DNA from: Actinomycetota bacterium
Lineage (GTDB): Bacteria; Actinomycetota; UBA4738; HRBIN12
Direction: 5' to 3'
Length of the DNA: 5,329 bases
NCBI GenBank assembly: GCA_005885325.1
Contig: VAYX01000130.1
Span: 1 to 5,329 of the forward strand
In this document: piece by piece, positions 4,783-5,329 of the stretch
Numbering within the stretch: the first letter of the stretch is position 1
Layout: each line of letters begins with the position of its first letter
Position numbers and translations under genes: made by a program
Notes under the pieces: model-generated
Seen by the model: the letters and a program-made list of their open reading frames with translations, nothing else
Databases searched by the model: none
Told to the model about the DNA's origin: nothing

Positions 4783-5240
4783 TGGTCTGGATACCTGCGT
4801 GGTAAAGGTCCGTCCACGCCGCCCCGATCCGTGCTCACGGAAACGGGCGCCGTGATCATGGGCCGCCGGTCGTACGACAACTCGATCGAGGCGTGGGGTG
4901 ACAAGGGTCCGCTGGGCGACGGCCGTGCTTCGTGGTCACCCACAGGCCACCCGCGAGCTCGGACCCGGTATTCACGTTCGCCACCGACGGGATCGAGAGT
5001 GCCCTCGCGAAGGCCCAGGAAGTCGCTGCGGAGAAGCGGATCGGGCTGATGGGCGCGAACACCGACCAGCAATTCCTGGCTGCGGGGCTCGTGGACGAGA
5101 TCAGGATCCACCTGGTCAACCTCATGCTCGGCGGGGAACGTCGGCTGTTCGACCAGCTCCCGCAGCGAATCGAGCTGGAAAAGACCGGGCTCAGCGAGAC
5201 CGACGACGTGACGCATCTCGAGTACCGCGTCGTCCGCTAG
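4783..5240 (+). pseudogene. RibD-C / DHFR-family protein, truncated and frameshifted
   Basis: Two frames together spell most of a RibD C-terminal / dihydrofolate-reductase-like protein. The first (from TAA 4780-4782 to about 4926) carries L-T-E-T-G-A-V-I-M-G-R-R-S-Y-D and the W-G-D region. The second (from about 4923 to TAG 5238-5240) goes on with C-F-V-V-T-H-R-P-P-A, F-A-T-D-G-I-E-S-A-L, L-M-G-A-N-T-D-Q-Q-F-L-A-A-G-L-V-D-E-I and the C-terminal strands ending Y-R-V-V-R. One missing base between about 4911 and 4932 explains the shift. The usual N terminus (S-x-D-G-F-I-A-G type, roughly 40-50 residues) is absent and no start with a ribosome-binding site exists. The family normally has Gly-Gly before A-N-T; here one Gly is gone. 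Relatives are NAD(P)H-dependent reductases of mostly unknown substrate. The frameshift alone could be a sequencing error; the missing N terminus argues for real decay. Confidence 0.8.
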
Positions 5241-5289
5241 CGCTTGCAGCGGGTGGAACCCGTCCAGGCGATGGGATGGACGTCAGCCG

Positions 5290-5329
5290 TCAGGAGAGCG
5301 CGCGCTCGAGCGCAGCCATATCGGGGAGG
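5290..5329 (-). CDS. Possible C-terminal end of a gene running off the window
   Basis: On the minus strand an open frame enters from the right edge and ends L-P-D-M-A-A-L-E-R-A-L-S before TGA at 5290-5292. The residues look like an ordinary C-terminal helix with high-GC codon use. Twelve codons are too few to name a family or be certain it is coding. It would converge on the DHFR-like pseudogene with a 49-bp gap. Confidence 0.25.
   Translation of the reverse strand, partial: LPDMAALERALS

Noticed and set aside
5250..5262. Small hairpin CGGGT-GGA-ACCCG as a terminator after the pseudogene.
   Set aside because: Only five base pairs, no T-run on either strand; such stems are common in GC-rich DNA.
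5302..5313. Perfect 12-bp palindrome GCGCTCGAGCGC.
   Set aside because: Made of simple GC-rich steps and lies in probable coding sequence (L-E-R-A); no partner site seen.
1..5329. CRISPR array, transposase, integrase, rRNA or riboswitch.
   Set aside because: No regularly spaced direct repeats, no recombinase motifs in any real gene, and no recognisable structured RNA apart from the tRNA-like pieces.

Overview
High-GC bacterial DNA (by eye well above 60% G+C, with G or C favoured in third codon positions). The mix is a 6-TM class III adenylate cyclase, a PD40/TolB-like lipoprotein, a SnoaL-like protein, an AHSA1-type SRPBCC protein and a RibD/DHFR-like remnant. It fits a soil-type Actinomycetota or a similar high-GC lineage, but no ribosomal or other marker gene is present to fix the taxon.

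Layout from left to right. (1) The 3' end of an SRPBCC/AHSA1-like gene on the plus strand, 3-293. (2) Convergent to it, a membrane-bound adenylate cyclase on the minus strand, 332-1678 (a TTG start at 1819 is also possible). (3) A 410-bp non-coding stretch, 1679-2088, holding repeat copy A. (4) A secreted or anchored beta-propeller lipoprotein on the minus strand, 2089-3093. (5) A 268-bp spacer, 3094-3361, holding repeat copy B, which resembles the 3' half of a tRNA. (6) A SnoaL-like (ester cyclase family) protein on the minus strand, 3362-3799. (7) A 647-bp non-coding stretch, 3800-4446, holding a possible promoter, a nested palindrome, repeat copy C and a pair of competing hairpins. (8) A small tautomerase-like gene on the plus strand, 4447-4779. 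(9) A 5'-truncated and frameshifted RibD-C/DHFR-family pseudogene, 4783-5240. (10) Possibly the last 12 codons of a minus-strand gene running off the right edge.

The genes do not form an obvious pathway or operon. They look like single-gene units with their own spacers: cyclic AMP signalling, an envelope lipoprotein, and small alpha+beta enzymes. The most unusual feature is the non-coding DNA. Three spacers carry pieces of one mosaic repeat. Copy C (4019-4207) has both halves: a tRNA-3'-half-like segment ending in CCA on the minus strand, then a roughly 100-bp tail. Copy B (3268-3333) has only the tRNA-like half. Copy A (1830-1945) has only the tail. All three lie in the same orientation and each sits between genes. 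B and C are direct repeats that bracket the SnoaL-like gene. This could be a tRNA-derived dispersed element or old attachment sites of a tRNA-targeting integrase. No integrase or transposase is visible here, so the mechanism is inference.
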